Shown: positions 61,901 to 64,000 of the stretch, one piece after another
Layout: each line of letters opens with the position of its first letter
How positions within the stretch are numbered: position 1 is the first letter of the stretch
Source: Stratiolaelaps scimitus
Taxonomy: Eukaryota > Arthropoda > Arachnida > Mesostigmata > Laelapidae
Reading direction: 5' to 3'
DNA: 64,000 nucleotides
Assembly: GCA_019614645.1 (NCBI GenBank)
Contig: JABWDB010000009.1
Location: 4,941,501 to 5,005,500, forward strand
Made by a program: the position numbers and the translations under genes
The notes under the pieces: generated by a model
Databases searched by the model: none
What the model saw: only the letters and a program-made list of their open reading frames with translations
What the model was told of the DNA's origin: nothing

Positions 61901-62050
61901 ACGACCGATATCAGGTGTTGACAACGGGTGAGCTGCTCGTTCATAAGACGAACATGGCTGACAGAGATCGCACGTATCGCTGTCGCGTTCAGGATACAGT
62001 AACGAACCGGATTCTCGTCAGTGCAAAGCCCGCCACTGCTCATGTAGTTG
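61901..62050 (+). CDS. Dscam: Dscam-like exon C: second half of immunoglobulin domain 2
   Basis: This exon follows exon B in frame. The final A of exon B plus the first two bases AC give AAC (Asn), so the junction reads QQQH-N-DRYQVL. It is 150 nt and phase 1 on both sides, with acceptor ...GACTTTGCAG and donor GTAAGT at 62051. It encodes strands D to G of Ig2. The pattern RYQVLTTGELLVH corresponds to the RYxVLPSGELHI motif of arthropod Dscam. Cys27 (in TYRCRV, codon at 61981) is the disulphide partner of the cysteine in exon B. The last residues (PATAHVV) lead into Ig3, which is not in the window. Two long (TA)n tracts lie within 175 bp upstream, the nearer one ending 52 bp before the first exon base. 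The exon corresponds to the constitutive exon 5 of insect Dscam1. Confidence 0.88.
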
Positions 62051-64000
62051 GTAAGTGGAGTTGAAGGAATCCAATAATCAAGAGAAAACTTGGTTTATAA
62101 AATTTGGTTAACGCGATTTCGTCCGGATTTCGACCGGAAAACGGTCAACAACCCAAGCCTACGTGTTGTTGAACCTAAAAAAAGCCTTCAAGTTTCTAAC
62201 TTCAGTGCCTAACTATCACAGCGCCTATCAATACGTGGGAGTTTTCCAAGAGTAGACATTCGAAATATTGACAAAAACATTTATGAGCAAACTTCGTTCG
62301 TCAGAACTTGCAGTTGCTATTTATCTCCCCCCCCCCCTAAACCATAATTGGTTCACCACGTAGAGAATCCTTCATATGACAAATTATGGAACTGATACAT
62401 CAAAATTGCGGCAAAATGTTGTTGCAGAATATCCGGCGAAATGATAATCACTGATGTAACCTAACGCAGCGCAGCTGTTTTAGTTGAAATACGAACTGCA
62501 GATTAGCGAAAAACTACGATGGCTGGATAGTACGGTACTAAATAGACGCCTCGAAGTGCACAGCATATCTATGTACGGCATAATCGTCCGACGAGCGCCT
62601 CCGCCGAAAGAAAGATGAAACCACCACCACCGACTATATCCAATTTGTTTGCTTTTAACAGATGATTATATTTGGCTCACTCTCGGGAGCTCTGCTTCTT
62701 AGTCTACCTTACTTACCCGATCTAAGCCAAGGTCGTCGCAGGTCTTCTCTAGTCCATTAGCGAGATCCCGCGAAAGCTATCTTCATCCCGAGCGCTGCCA
62801 ACCAACGGCTGATGGCGCCGCTGTCGACAACAACAGCAACAGAACGAAAGTGCGACTTACCGCTCGCTCGCCATCTTCTCTCTGTTTCTATCTTTATTTC
62901 CTTCTCTTTCTCTCGCTGTCACTAGACGGATAAAATCCAGAAACCCAATCAGACGTACGGCATGATACTCGGCACTGAGCTTCGGCGGTTCACTGTCTAC
63001 GAAGACTACTGTCCTCGAGCGAGCTCGGCAATACGCTCTTGTTCGGCTACCTTTCTGCTCATTCCTTTTGCTGTTGTCGTCTCCATGTCAATCCATCGCG
63101 GTAATAATCGTGGAGCCTTGCCGATTTTCTCTCTTCCGGCGTTGCCCCGTCCCCGCCCCCCCACTCCCATGCTGTCAGTGTACATTAACCTCAATGAAAC
63201 CGCTCTCGTCGCTCGTAAACGTTGATAGCAGATTGGATACTTGGCTGGCTGCATTCTGAGACCACGTTCCAAGAGCAGACGGCGACTCCATGGCTGCGCC
63301 GTTTATGGAATCTGCCTCTTGGTAACGATGGGAATTACATAGTAACGGGGGCACAAGAAGGCAAAAGTAGCGAATGATGTACACTATATTGAATGACAGG
63401 GACGATCAACGCGAAAGCCGCGGCAAACATTATGATGATAAGGACAGCTCGCGCAAAAAGCAACAGTGAACGTTCACATACGCAATTAGAGTCCCAATAC
63501 TTTCTGCTAAGATAAATTAGTAACGTGGCAAAGCTGTTAATAACGTCCTGTCGTAATCAATCATCCATAAGCTTGTTCTAGCTTGTTTCGATGTCCGATG
63601 CCTAATCTTGCGTAGTAGATAGGCGAACGCATGGCGAGTTTCGCTGTCAGCTTCAAGCAGAGGATTTCTCCTGTAAGTAGTCGATTTCCGCGGTTCCGTT
63701 TCTCACGTGTAGCACTGTGTGTATATATAATATCAAGTTATGTACTATCCACCACGTGCGTATCGACTGGAGAAAGACAGAACCGCACTGATCGCAGGTC
63801 CCTTGCCGTAGCTCGCAGCTCTGCCCAACGGACAGTATCTTTCCTCACTTAGGAAACGTGGGGTAGCCGGCTAGGGTGACTGTATCTGCAGCAGCAGCGC
63901 GAAGCGCTTGCGTATGGAAGGCATGGCCCAAAGACCAGAGGAGGAAAATGCTGCAACAGAGACTGTTGCAGTACGAGTGTGCACTGCTTGAAGAACGGCA
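62051..64000 (+). other. Start of the intron following Ig2
   Basis: This sequence follows the GTAAGT donor of exon C and runs to the window end (1,950 bp seen). Apart from a C11 run at 62327-62337 I see no exon. The next coding exon, expected to begin Ig3, must lie beyond the window. Confidence 0.75.
62327..62337 (+). repeat. C11 homopolymer
   Basis: Eleven consecutive C residues in the intron after exon C. Confidence 0.9.

Noticed and set aside
63631..63678. ATG frame followed by GTAAGT in the intron after exon C
   Set aside because: The donor would be phase 0 and the peptide (MASFAVSFKQRISP) has no Ig or leader character; isolated GTAAGT matches occur several times in the window by chance.
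1..64000. CRISPR arrays, bacterial operons, intact tRNA or rRNA genes, and intact transposase or reverse transcriptase genes
   Set aside because: None could be seen on either strand: no regularly spaced repeats, no cloverleaf, and no catalytic motifs of these enzymes in the open frames.

Overview
This is 64 kb of eukaryotic, intron-rich DNA. It is moderately GC-rich overall, crowded with microsatellites, and contains only one gene that I can recognise. That gene is a Dscam-family cell-surface immunoglobulin receptor on the + strand. Three exons are visible: Ig1 (45558-45887), the first half of Ig2 (49869-50021) and the second half of Ig2 (61901-62050). All three have clean AG acceptors and GTAAGT donors and are bounded by phase-1 introns. 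They join into one continuous frame of 210 complete residues (109 + 1 + 50 + 1 + 49). Splitting Ig2 over two exons is characteristic of arthropod Dscam, where the corresponding exons are numbered 4 and 5. That, together with the residues around the Ig cysteines, points to an arthropod. The apparent absence of a tandem variable exon-4 array would fit a chelicerate (mite or tick) better than an insect or crustacean, but the species is not settled by what is here.

Layout. Positions 1-45557 hold no gene I can identify. This stretch is probably intergenic sequence and/or the first intron(s) and 5' UTR of the Dscam gene. It contains (TA)n, (GA)n, poly-G/C and trinucleotide repeats, a polypurine block, a tRNA-like element near 11.9 kb, a perfect 17-bp hairpin at 31.2 kb, and a leucine-rich reading frame at 41.8 kb that could be the signal-peptide exon (unproven). 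Positions 45888-49868 are intron (3,981 bp). Positions 50022-61900 are a large intron (11,879 bp) with an AT-rich open-frame island at 56.4-56.9 kb and two short hairpins. Positions 62051-64000 are the start of the next intron. The rest of the receptor (further Ig domains, fibronectin repeats, transmembrane segment and cytoplasmic tail) must lie downstream of this window.

Most long open frames here are GC-rich or low-complexity, open on both strands at once and without recognisable domains. I treat them as chance frames, apart from a few listed at low confidence. I found no convincing new multi-gene system. The observations most worth following are the single-copy split Ig2 in a large intron, two (TA)n tracts immediately in front of the exon C splice site, the short perfect hairpins, and the AT-rich island.
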